The notes below the pieces were generated by a model. The model had not been told where the DNA came from. It worked only from the letters and a program-made list of their open reading frames with translations, and ran no database searches. Below, in pieces: positions 17,012-24,488 of a stretch of 64,000 bases of DNA (the stretch's first letter is position 1; each line of letters starts with the position of its first letter). This DNA is from Mesorhizobium sp. M1B.F.Ca.ET.045.04.1.1 (GTDB lineage Bacteria > Pseudomonadota > Alphaproteobacteria > Rhizobiales > Rhizobiaceae): NCBI RefSeq assembly GCF_003952465.1, contig NZ_CP034448.1, positions 4,689,001-4,753,000 on the forward strand, read 5' to 3'. The position numbers were made by a program, and so were the translations under genes.

Positions 17012-17776
17012 TCAGCCCGCCGGTCCGGCACCGGCGAGCGTCTCTCCGGTGATCATGTTGATCACCGCATCGGGACTTGTCTTGTTGCGGGCAACGTCGC
17101 CCGCCACGACGCCCTGGCGGATCACCACGATCCGGTCGGCGACCTGGAAGGCCTGCTGCATGATGTGGGTGATGATGACGACGCCGATGCCCTGGCTCGC
17201 CACCTGGCGGATCATGTCGAGGCCGCGGCGCGTCTGCTCGACGCCGAGCGCGGCGAAGGGCTCGTCGAGCAGCACCAGCTTGCCGCCCCAATGGACGAAG
17301 CGGTTGAGCTCGATCGCCTGCCGCTGGCCGCCCGAGAGATGCTCGACCTTGGTGCGCAGCGAGGGAATGCGCGTGCCGGCATTGGCCAGCGCCTTGGCCA
17401 CCACAGCCTCCATGGCGCGCTCGTCGAGCACCGGAACGCCAAGCACCTTACGGGTGATCTCGCGCCCCATGAAGAAGTTCGCCACCACATCGACATTGGT
17501 GCAGAGCGAGAGGTCCTGGTAGACCGTCTCGATGCCGGCGGCCTTGGCCTCGGCGGGGGATTTGGCTAGGAACTCCTTGCCCTCGAACAGCATGCGGCCC
17601 GAAGTCGGCTCGAGCCCGCCGGCGATGATCTTCACCAGCGTCGACTTGCCGGCGCCATTGTCGCCGAGCAGCGCCACCACCTCGCCGCGCCCGATCGAAA
17701 AGCTGATGCCGCGCAGCGCCTGGATGGCGCCGTAGTTCTTGGCGACGTTGTCGAGGACCAGCAGGGGTTCGCTCAT
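17012..17776 (-). CDS. Sugar ABC transporter ATP-binding protein, single domain
   Basis: 254 residues. Walker A GDNGAGKST, signature LSGGQRQ, Walker B LVLLDEPFA and a switch His in ITHIM. Unlike RbsA or XylG it has only one nucleotide-binding domain, as in the FrcA-type fructose importer of rhizobia, and must dimerise. Its ATG overlaps the ROK-regulator stop by 4 bases, which implies translational coupling. It precedes the binding-protein gene by 39 bases. Confidence 0.92.
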   Translation of the reverse strand: MSEPLLVLDNVAKNYGAIQALRGISFSIGRGEVVALLGDNGAGKSTLVKIIAGGLEPTSGRMLFEGKEFLAKSPAEAKAAGIETVYQDLSLCTNVDVVANFFMGREITRKVLGVPVLDERAMEAVVAKALANAGTRIPSLRTKVEHLSGGQRQAIELNRFVHWGGKLVLLDEPFAALGVEQTRRGLDMIRQVASQGIGVVIITHIMQQAFQVADRIVVIRQGVVAGDVARNKTSPDAVINMITGETLAGAGPAG

Positions 17777-18963
17777 GCCGCGATATCTCCGCCTTTGAGA
17801 ACGTCGCCCTCGCGTTGCCGCTTGGCGGTGAAGATCTGGCCGAATCGCGGCGAAAGCACACCGGAAACGGCAAGCGCTGCCGCCCCTCGCAGCACCGCGT
17901 GCTGGCCGCCCTGCGCAACGAGGATTCTTGGCGCCACGCGGTCCTTGCGGGCCGAGACCGAATTGTGCAGCGGCTGCACCGACGTCGCCAGCCGTTCGAG
18001 CAGGGCAGGCGAGGCAAGTCCGCCGAGAACAATCGTCTCGGGATCGAAGAGGTTTTCTATGATGGCAATTGCGTTGCGGAAGACCGGCGTGACCTCGCTC
18101 ACCCAGTCGGCATCGTTACCTTTCCAGCGCCCGCGCGCGTCCAGCGAGACGTAGCGTTCTAGGCAGCCACGGTTGCCGCAAGGACAAAGCTCGCCGCCCG
18201 GAACGACCGGGATGTGGCCGATCTCTCCGGCATTGCCCCAGGCGCCGCGCAATGCGCTGCCGTCATGCAGCATGGTGCCGCCTAGCCCGACGCCGAAGTA
18301 GAGATAATAACATTCGGAATGTTTGGCACCGAGGCCATAGAAGCGTTCGCCCATCGCCGCGGCAGCCATGTCGTTCTCGAAGAAGGCTGGCAGGCCGGTG
18401 ACCGATGTCAACCGCTCGCGCAGCGGAACATCCTGCCAGCCGGCCATCGTCGTCGGGCCGACGAAGCTCATCGGTTCGACGCCGAAAGGTCCCGGAAGCG
18501 CCATGCCGATGCCGATGACGCGGCCGCCCGAGCGGCGACCGGTCAATTCGGCGACCATGGCGCCGATCGCCTCGAACGCTTCGTCGGGCGCCGCATGGGG
18601 CGCCTCGCGATGCGCGCTCTCGATCACGTCGCCGCTGAGATTGATCAGCGCCGCGTCGATGCCGAGCGGCGTGAGATGGATGCCGACGGCATAGCCGCCT
18701 TCCGGATTGATGCGCAGCGTCGCCGGCGGCAGGCCGCGGCCCTTCGGCTCCTCGCGAACCGACAGGATGTAACCCTGCTCCTCCAATTCTCTAACGATGG
18801 TCGACACCGTCTGGACGGTGAGCCCGACATGCCGGGCGATCTCGCCGCGGGCGATGGGACCGAAGCGGCGGATGGACTCGAGCACGATGCGCCGGTTGTA
18901 CGGCCGCCCGAACTCCTGATTGGTTCCCCGCAACGCCATGGCTTGCGCTCCCAGTTGACGCAA
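17773..18963 (-). CDS. ROK-family transcriptional regulator
   Basis: 396 residues. An N-terminal winged helix-turn-helix (IARGEIARHVGLTVQTVSTI, about residues 38-57) is followed by a sugar-kinase-like fold with GIGMALPGPFG and the zinc motif CPCGNRGCLE. Such proteins (XylR, NagC, Mlc class) repress sugar operons and release DNA on binding a sugar or sugar phosphate. It is the first gene of the transporter operon and probably controls it. An AT-rich inverted repeat lies just upstream. A second start (18939) is possible. Confidence 0.92.
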   Translation of the reverse strand: MRQLGAQAMALRGTNQEFGRPYNRRIVLESIRRFGPIARGEIARHVGLTVQTVSTIVRELEEQGYILSVREEPKGRGLPPATLRINPEGGYAVGIHLTPLGIDAALINLSGDVIESAHREAPHAAPDEAFEAIGAMVAELTGRRSGGRVIGIGMALPGPFGVEPMSFVGPTTMAGWQDVPLRERLTSVTGLPAFFENDMAAAAMGERFYGLGAKHSECYYLYFGVGLGGTMLHDGSALRGAWGNAGEIGHIPVVPGGELCPCGNRGCLERYVSLDARGRWKGNDADWVSEVTPVFRNAIAIIENLFDPETIVLGGLASPALLERLATSVQPLHNSVSARKDRVAPRILVAQGGQHAVLRGAAALAVSGVLSPRFGQIFTAKRQREGDVLKGGDIAA

Positions 18964-18977
18964 GGTTCGCAGAGAAT

Positions 18978-19010
18978 ATTTATTCAGTCAAATGGAATTC
19001 AAAAATAAAT
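18978..19010. promoter_or_regulatory. Candidate ROK-regulator operator
   Basis: ATTTATT and AATAAAT form an inverted repeat around a 19-base AT-rich centre, 15 bases upstream of the ROK gene and in the region divergent from the M24 peptidase. AT-rich arms of this kind occur in NagC/Mlc operators. The spacing is longer than usual, so the assignment is tentative. Confidence 0.35.
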
Positions 19011-19151
19011 TGACGGTAGACTCCGGGGCCGGGGAAGGACAGGACCGATGGGACCTGTCCACCTGCCGCCGCTGGCCGATTGCCTCCTTGTTGCAGCCGC
19101 CCCAATGGTGTTTGAGCCAGCCGCCGTTGATCCAACAAGCACGGAGCAGAA

Positions 19152-20330
19152 ATGATCGAACTGCCGTTTGCCCGCGACGAATACCAGCAGCGGCTTCGCA
19201 AGATCCGCACCGAGATGGCGAAGCGTGGCCTTGAACTCCTGATCGTCAACGACGTTGCCAACCAGCATTACATCACCGGCTACGATGGCTGGTCGTTCTA
19301 TACGCCGCAGGTGGTGCTGGTTCCGATCGAGGAGGTCGAGCCGGTCTGGATCGGTCGCGCCATGGATGCGGCGGGCGGTCTTCTGACGGCCTGGATGAGC
19401 CCTGAGAATGTGGTCGGTTTCCCGGAGGATCATGTTCAGCGTGTCGATCGCCACCCGATGGACTGGATCGCGAACTGGATCGTCGGCAAAGGCTGGGGAA
19501 ACAGGCACGTCGGCATCGAACTCGAAGCCTACTATTTCTCCCCGAAGGGGCATGCCCGGCTTGTCGCCGGGCTTCCGAACGCGAAATGGCATGATGCCGA
19601 TCTCCTGGTGAACTGGATCCGCGCGGTCAAATCCGCGCCCGAGATCGCCTATCTGCGCAAGGCCTCGACGCTCGCCGAAGCCGCCGTCGCGCGAGCCTTT
19701 GAAATCATTGCGCCGGGCGTTCGCGAGTGCGACGCCATTGCTTCCATCCAGGCGGCGCAGATCGCCGGCAGTCCGGACTTCGCGGGCGATATAACAGCTC
19801 TTCCGCCGACCATCCTCGGCGGCGAGAACGCTTCGGCCCCGCACATCATGTGGAGCGACAGGCGGTTCGGAGACAATGAGACGATTGCGCTGGAACTCGC
19901 CGGCGTCTGCCGCCGCTACGCGGCCGGGTTGGCAAGAACGATGCAGCTGGGGAAGACGCCGACGCGTGTCTCGGACACCGCCAAGGCGGTGATCGAGGGC
20001 ATGGATGCGGTGCTCGACGCGGTCAGGCCCGGAACATCGGCCGAAGCAGTCGAGGGGGCGTGGCGCAAGGTCATCCAACGCCACGGGCTGAAGAAGGAAT
20101 CGCGCATCGGCTATTCCATCGGCGTCGCCTATCCGCCGGATTGGGGCGAGCACACGATCAGCCTCAGGCCGGGCGACAAAACCGTGCTTACGCCCGGCAA
20201 CGTCGTTCATTCCATCCTCGGCATGTGGATGGATGGCTGGGGCATCGAGATCAGCGAGACCATCCTGGTGACCGAAACCGGCCATGAGACCCTGACCAAG
20301 TTCCCGCGAGAGGTCCATGTCAAACCGTGA
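19152..20330 (+). CDS. M24-family metallopeptidase, similar to ectoine hydrolase DoeA
   Basis: 392 residues. The N-terminal domain has EYQQRLRKIRTEMAKRG and ITGYDGWSFYTPQ, and the C-terminal pita-bread domain carries the late Glu of the catalytic region (GIEISETILVT). The family includes Xaa-Pro peptidase, creatinase and DoeA; GYDGWSFY resembles DoeA-type sequences. The usual Asp and His metal ligands look partly replaced (SDRRFGDNETIALELAG, where DxG-type signatures are expected), so the metal site and substrate are uncertain. The gene is followed by a truncated amidohydrolase gene that overlaps its end by 14 bases. Confidence 0.8.
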   Translation: MIELPFARDEYQQRLRKIRTEMAKRGLELLIVNDVANQHYITGYDGWSFYTPQVVLVPIEEVEPVWIGRAMDAAGGLLTAWMSPENVVGFPEDHVQRVDRHPMDWIANWIVGKGWGNRHVGIELEAYYFSPKGHARLVAGLPNAKWHDADLLVNWIRAVKSAPEIAYLRKASTLAEAAVARAFEIIAPGVRECDAIASIQAAQIAGSPDFAGDITALPPTILGGENASAPHIMWSDRRFGDNETIALELAGVCRRYAAGLARTMQLGKTPTRVSDTAKAVIEGMDAVLDAVRPGTSAEAVEGAWRKVIQRHGLKKESRIGYSIGVAYPPDWGEHTISLRPGDKTVLTPGNVVHSILGMWMDGWGIEISETILVTETGHETLTKFPREVHVKP

Positions 20331-20460
20331 AGGCGGGGCGATGGCAGGTGCTGCCGGGAGTGCCGCTGCGGCCAACATCTACGCCGGCATTCTGGACCAG
20401 ATGATCGAGATCCGGCGCCATCTGCATCGCAATCCGGAACTGTCGAACCGCACCATCCCA
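20317..20460 (+). pseudogene. 5' fragment of an M20-type amidohydrolase gene
   Basis: From the ATG at 20317 the frame reads to DQMIEIRRHLHRNPELSNRT, the typical N-terminus of M20D amidohydrolases (hippurate or IAA-amino-acid hydrolase type), and then loses all family similarity. The metal-binding and dimerisation domains (over 300 residues) are missing. The sequence runs directly into the 3' end of an oppositely oriented ABC permease gene, so a deletion or rearrangement has joined the two near 20460. It may once have acted in one pathway with the M24 gene. Confidence 0.7.
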
Positions 20461-20555
20461 GGTTTCGTGTCGATGAGGGGCATTAAAGGTAGGCGCCGCG
20501 ACCAAGGCGAACAGCCGCTCATGCAGGGTTTTGCACGGGCCGGTCGTGCGCCTGT

Positions 20556-21311
20556 TCAGTATCTGATAGCCCGGCGCTCGATCAGCACGACGACGCAGAA
20601 CAGCGCGATCGACAGCGACGACGACAGCACGATCGCGGCATAGAGGCGGTCGGACTGGTAGTTGAAGGTCGCCTGGATGATCAGCGCGCCGAGGCCTTTG
20701 TCCGAGCCGATCCATTCGCCGACGATGGCGCCGATCACCGCCGTGGCGGAGGCGATGCGCAGCGAGGAAAACAGCATCGGGAGGGCGCGGGGCAGGCGCA
20801 GGCCCCAGAAAATCTCCGAGCGCGTCGCCGACAGCACCCGGAACAGCTCGTGCTCGTTGTCGCTGGCCGAATCGAGACCGCGGATCATGTTCACCAGCGT
20901 CGGGAAGAAGCAGATCACCGCCGCGATCACGATCTTCGGCGTCATGCCGATACCGAAGATCAGGATGATGATCGGCGACAGCGCCAGGATAGGGATAGTG
21001 TTGAAGAACAGGACGATCGGGAAATAGGCCGCCTGCAGGATGCGGCTGTGCACGAATAGCACGGCAAGCAGCACGGCGGCCAGATTGCCGATGACGAAGC
21101 CGGCCAGCGCCTCGATCATCGTCGGTTTCAAATTGTCGATGAGCAGCGGAAAATTCTTCTGGAAGACGCCGAAGATCGCCGTCGGCGTCGGCACGATATA
21201 GGCGGGCACGCCGAAGAGCGGCAGGAGATACTGCCAGGCAACCAGGATCGAAGCGGCGCCCAGAACCGGCAGCGCAATGGTCATTTGCGGGGAAAGCGGC
21301 GCCGGTCTCAC
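20556..21311 (-). CDS. ABC transporter permease, SsuC/TauC type
   Basis: 251 residues with about six membrane segments and an EAA-like loop (ATRSEIFWGLRLPRALP) in the second half. This is the BPD-type permease of nitrate/sulfonate/taurine-class importers. It overlaps the ATPase gene by 4 bases and is the last gene of the operon. Its 3' end abuts the amidohydrolase remnant on the other strand, but its C-terminus (VLIERRAIRY) looks intact. Confidence 0.9.
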   Translation of the reverse strand: MRPAPLSPQMTIALPVLGAASILVAWQYLLPLFGVPAYIVPTPTAIFGVFQKNFPLLIDNLKPTMIEALAGFVIGNLAAVLLAVLFVHSRILQAAYFPIVLFFNTIPILALSPIIILIFGIGMTPKIVIAAVICFFPTLVNMIRGLDSASDNEHELFRVLSATRSEIFWGLRLPRALPMLFSSLRIASATAVIGAIVGEWIGSDKGLGALIIQATFNYQSDRLYAAIVLSSSLSIALFCVVVLIERRAIRY

Positions 21312-22108
21312 GATGCGCGCTCCAGTGCTGCCCGCAGTTCGGCCATGGCGCCAAAGATCGCCGGATCCTCGCGCGAGCAGCGGTTGCCGTCCTGCTTGTA
21401 GGGCCGCATGTCGAGGTCCTTCACCACGCGCCCCGGATTGGCGGCAAGCACGATGACGCGTTCGCCGAGATAGGCAGCCTCGGCGATCGAATGGGTGACG
21501 AATAGAATGGTCGTGCCGGTGCGCCGCCAGAGTGCCAGCAATTCGTCGTTGAGGCGGTCGCGCGTGATCTCGTCCAACGCGCCGAACGGCTCGTCCATCA
21601 AAAGCAGTTTTGGCTCGCCGAGCAGAGCGCGGGCGATCGCCACGCGCTGGCGCTGGCCGCCGGAAAGCTGATGCGGAAGCCGCTCGCCGAGACCGCTGAG
21701 CCCCATCAACTCCAGTAATTCAGCGCTGCGGTCCTCGATCTTGCGCGTCAGGCTGCCCTGGCCGACGCCCAGCGGCAAGCGCACATTGTCGCGCACCGTG
21801 CGCCAGGGGAGCAGGGTGGAATCCTGGAAGACGAAGCCGACATCGCGGCGCGAGCGCACCGCGTGCGGTGTGGCGCCAAGCACGCTGATGATGCCGCCGA
21901 GCGGATCGAGCAGATCGGCCACCACCCGCAGCAAGGTCGACTTGCCGCAGCCGGATGGGCCGATGATCGACAGGAAGGAGCCGGCCGCGACCGTGAGGTC
22001 GAGGCCGGCGAGCACTTTGACGGCCGTCTGCCGGCCGCCATAGCCGACATCGAGCTTGTGGGCTTCGATCGCGTTCGCCATTAGATCAGCATGACGTTTG
22101 GTCGTCAT
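21308..22108 (-). CDS. ABC transporter ATP-binding protein, SsuB/TauB type
   Basis: 266 residues. Walker A GPSGCGKST, signature LSGGQRQR, Walker B LLLMDEPFGALDE and the switch His in VTHSIAEA. Two starts are possible: the ATG at 22108 has AAGGAA upstream, and the ATG at 22081 begins the conserved part (MANAIEAHKLDVGYGG). Both lie on the arms of a perfect 16-bp inverted repeat, so folding of the mRNA could gate translation. It works with the permease at 20556-21311 and the binding protein at 22197-23249. Confidence 0.9.
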   Translation of the reverse strand: MTTKRHADLMANAIEAHKLDVGYGGRQTAVKVLAGLDLTVAAGSFLSIIGPSGCGKSTLLRVVADLLDPLGGIISVLGATPHAVRSRRDVGFVFQDSTLLPWRTVRDNVRLPLGVGQGSLTRKIEDRSAELLELMGLSGLGERLPHQLSGGQRQRVAIARALLGEPKLLLMDEPFGALDEITRDRLNDELLALWRRTGTTILFVTHSIAEAAYLGERVIVLAANPGRVVKDLDMRPYKQDGNRCSREDPAIFGAMAELRAALERAS

Positions 22109-22118
22109 GCTGATCTAA
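22081..22118 (-). promoter_or_regulatory. Perfect 16-bp inverted repeat spanning the ATPase start
   Basis: TTAGATCAGCATGACG (22081-22096) is the exact reverse complement of 22103-22118, with a 6-base loop. One candidate start codon of the ATPase gene lies in one arm (22106-22108) and the other lies at the outer edge of the opposite arm (22079-22081). As RNA it would sequester the start region; as DNA it could bind a dimeric regulator. Confidence 0.6.
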
Positions 22119-22130
22119 TTCCTTGTTGGG

Positions 22131-22195
22131 GCATGATCTTTTCCGAAAACCGGTTTTCACTTTTTGCTGCGCTGACCTTCGGTTCAGGATCATGC
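22131..22195. repeat. Rhizobial palindromic repeat with GCATGATC/GATCATGC ends
   Basis: Eight-base inverted ends enclose the sequence TTTTCCGAAAACCGGTTTTC, which I recall as common in rhizobial intergenic repeats. The element directly abuts the stop codon of the binding-protein gene (22197-22199), inside the transporter operon. Confidence 0.6.
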
Positions 22196-22196
22196 T

Positions 22197-23249
22197 CTAG
22201 GCTGCGGGGGCATCGAGCTTGGGCCGGTCGTCGGCCGAAAGTTCCAGGATCTTGGTGGTGTAGACATCCTTGGCGGCCGGGCGCCCGTTCGGATACTGGC
22301 CAACCTTGTCGAGCAGCGCCAGTTGCTCCTCGATCGAGGCGGGGTCGAACGTGCCCCAGCCATCCTTGGCGGTCGCACCGTCGAAGGAGAGTTTCAGCAC
22401 CAGGTTGACGGTCTTCTCTTCCCAACCGAGATCCATTTCCGGATAGGCGGCGACCATTTTCTTCACCGCCTCCTGCGGGTTGGCGTGCACCCAGCCCCAG
22501 CCCTTGCCGACGGCGCCGATGAACTTCGCCAGCGTCTCGGGATCCTTTTCGATCGCCGCATCGGTGGCGAAGTAGACATCGGCGTAGGAACTAAGCCCGA
22601 GGTCGCGCACCAAGAGGTCGATGCGGTCGTCGCCGACGACGCTCAGCGCCTGCGTGTTGGTGATCCAGCCGCCGATGGCGTCGACATCGCCTCGCACCAG
22701 CGGGCCCTTGTCGAAGCCGACATTGACGATGGTGACCTCAGACGGGGCGATGCCGTTCTTGGCCAGGATCTCGTCAATGACGAAACGCGCCGTAGGCTGG
22801 ATGCCGATCTTCTTGCCCTTGAGGTCGGCGACATTGCGGATCGGCTTCCCCGGCTTGGAGGTCAGCGCATAGGGGCCGGTGCGGAAACCACAGGCGATGA
22901 TCTTCACCGGCACGCCGCTGGCGCGCGCCGAATAGAGCTGCGGTGTCTCGGAAAACTGGCCGAGCTGCGCCGCGCCCGAAACGACGGGCGGCACTGTCGA
23001 GGCGTTGGGGCCGCCGGGGCTGAATTCGACCTCCAGCCCGGCATCCTTGAAATAGCCGTTGGCAACGGCCGCGATGTCGCCGATCTGGCCGTTGGACATC
23101 AGCCAATCATACTGGATCACCACCTTGCCGGCCGCTTTCGCGCCCGGTGTAAGCACCAGCTGCATGCCCGCCGATGCGGCCGCAACCGCTGCGAGGCCGG
23201 TCTTCACGAAAGTACGGCGGTTGAATTCGTAGTCTCGGTTCCCACTCAT
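22197..23249 (-). CDS. NMT1/SsuA-type ABC transporter substrate-binding protein, Tat signal
   Basis: 350 residues from the ATG at 23249, chosen for AGGAG just upstream. A twin-arginine signal (NRRTFVKTG, RR at residues 11-12) and an AKA-type cleavage site near residue 37 indicate periplasmic export in folded form. The mature part follows the NMT1/SsuA pattern (GYFKDAGLEVEFSPGG, LKGKKIGIQPTARFVI). Ligands of this class include sulfonates, nitrate, pyrimidine precursors and small aromatics. Its operon also holds a FAD-linked oxidase and a VOC protein, which suggests an organic acid. Confidence 0.9.
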   Translation of the reverse strand: MSGNRDYEFNRRTFVKTGLAAVAAASAGMQLVLTPGAKAAGKVVIQYDWLMSNGQIGDIAAVANGYFKDAGLEVEFSPGGPNASTVPPVVSGAAQLGQFSETPQLYSARASGVPVKIIACGFRTGPYALTSKPGKPIRNVADLKGKKIGIQPTARFVIDEILAKNGIAPSEVTIVNVGFDKGPLVRGDVDAIGGWITNTQALSVVGDDRIDLLVRDLGLSSYADVYFATDAAIEKDPETLAKFIGAVGKGWGWVHANPQEAVKKMVAAYPEMDLGWEEKTVNLVLKLSFDGATAKDGWGTFDPASIEEQLALLDKVGQYPNGRPAAKDVYTTKILELSADDRPKLDAPAA

Positions 23250-23316
23250 TTTTCGCTCCTGTTGCAGACTTCTTGTCTCTTCTTTCCAAGCGCCGCTCCC
23301 TCCGGCGCGGCGTCGT

Positions 23317-23751
23317 CTACGGCTGTTCGTGGTGGTAGTCGCCAGGGCCGCCGTCGAGCCAGGCGTAAAGCTCCCAGAGCGTGTCGTCCGGGTCGGTGAA
23401 ATAGGCGCAGCGCGCATTCCAGACGTAGTTTTCGGGCGGTCCGTAGAAGGGCACTCCCTTGGCGCTCAATTCGCGATGCAGCCGGTCGATATCGGCAGGC
23501 GCGTCGAGCTGGACGGCGACGCAGACCTTGTGCGCCTGGCGCGGCGATCTCAGGTTTGAGACGCCGGTGTGCCGGTTGATGTGGTCGAGCTCCCAGGCGG
23601 CCAGCGTCACGCCTTCGCCATGGAAATCGGCAAAACCCTCGGCGCGGCGGCGCAGGCGGAAGTCGAGTTTCTCGACATAGAAGTCGACCGTACGATCGAT
23701 GTTCTCGACGAGCAGGCAGACGTCGGAGATGCGGGTAACGTTCGCTGGCAT
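23317..23751 (-). CDS. VOC-family protein (glyoxalase/dioxygenase fold)
   Basis: 144 residues from the ATG at 23751, 2 bases after the GntR stop. Two beta-alpha-beta-beta-beta modules are recognisable (RISDVCLLVENIDRTVDFY and later FTDPDDTLWELYAW with the typical metal-ligand Glu). The family includes glyoxalase I, extradiol dioxygenases and antibiotic-binding proteins. Its operon position suggests a catabolic step on the substrate imported by the neighbouring transporter. The reaction is not inferable. Confidence 0.82.
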   Translation of the reverse strand: MPANVTRISDVCLLVENIDRTVDFYVEKLDFRLRRRAEGFADFHGEGVTLAAWELDHINRHTGVSNLRSPRQAHKVCVAVQLDAPADIDRLHRELSAKGVPFYGPPENYVWNARCAYFTDPDDTLWELYAWLDGGPGDYHHEQP

Positions 23752-23753
23752 GG

Positions 23754-24488
23754 CTATTTCGCTCCGCTGGATTTGGGGAGCGGCAGCTTGACGCCAACGC
23801 GGTTGGCGGCGCCGACGATATGGGCCCGCATCGCCGCTTCCGCCGCTGCCGGATCGCCCGCCACCAGCGCCTCGTAGATGCGCACATGCTCGCCGACATT
23901 CACCTCGACCAAGTCGTGCAGCGGGTTGGTGAGGCGGGCGTAGTGGATCGAGTGGCGGATCTGCTCGCAGACGAAGGAAATGAAGGTGTGGATGTAGCTG
24001 TTGCCGGTGGCGCGCGCGATCTCGCGATGGAAGAGCAGGTCGGCGTCGATGCTGCCTTCCTCCCAACGTTCCTCGCCGCCCATGCGGTCGAGCGCCGCCT
24101 TGATCGAATCGAGATGCTCCTGCTTGCGGCGCGCAGCGGCGAGCGCGGCGGACTCGGCCTCGAGGATGCAGCGCAGCTCGAACAACCGCTCCATATTGTG
24201 GCTGTCCTTGAGCGCCTCGCGGTCGATGCGGATCGCGGCCCTTTGTTCAGGCGCCAGCACGAAGGCCCCGATGCCTTGCCGTGCCTCGATCATGCCGTCG
24301 GCCCTGAGCTGCGCGATCGCCTCGCGCACCACATTGCGGCTGACGCCGAATTTTTCAGACAGTTCCTGCTCAGTTGGCAGGCGCGTGCCCGGGTTCAACT
24401 CGCCGGATTCGATCTCTCGGCTGAGGAAGGACGCGACCCGGTGCGGCAGGGTTTCGACGGTGCCAATGGCGGCCAGTCTTTGTTTCAT
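23754..24488 (-). CDS. GntR-family regulator, FadR subfamily
   Basis: 244 residues. An N-terminal winged helix (RLPTEQELSEKFGVSRNVVR, about residues 36-55) is followed by an all-helical FCD effector domain with the Asp/His metal-site pattern (DADLLFHREIARATGN and two later His). It overlaps the FAD-linked oxidase gene by 4 bases. It probably binds the palindrome at 25949-25970 upstream of its own operon and responds to an organic acid, as FadR-type regulators usually do. Confidence 0.92.
   Translation of the reverse strand: MKQRLAAIGTVETLPHRVASFLSREIESGELNPGTRLPTEQELSEKFGVSRNVVREAIAQLRADGMIEARQGIGAFVLAPEQRAAIRIDREALKDSHNMERLFELRCILEAESAALAAARRKQEHLDSIKAALDRMGGEERWEEGSIDADLLFHREIARATGNSYIHTFISFVCEQIRHSIHYARLTNPLHDLVEVNVGEHVRIYEALVAGDPAAAEAAMRAHIVGAANRVGVKLPLPKSSGAK

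Noticed and set aside
19152..20330. A complete ectoine degradation cluster
   Set aside because: Only the M24 protein resembles DoeA, its partner gene is a remnant of a different (M20) family, and no DoeB, DoeC or DoeD gene is present.
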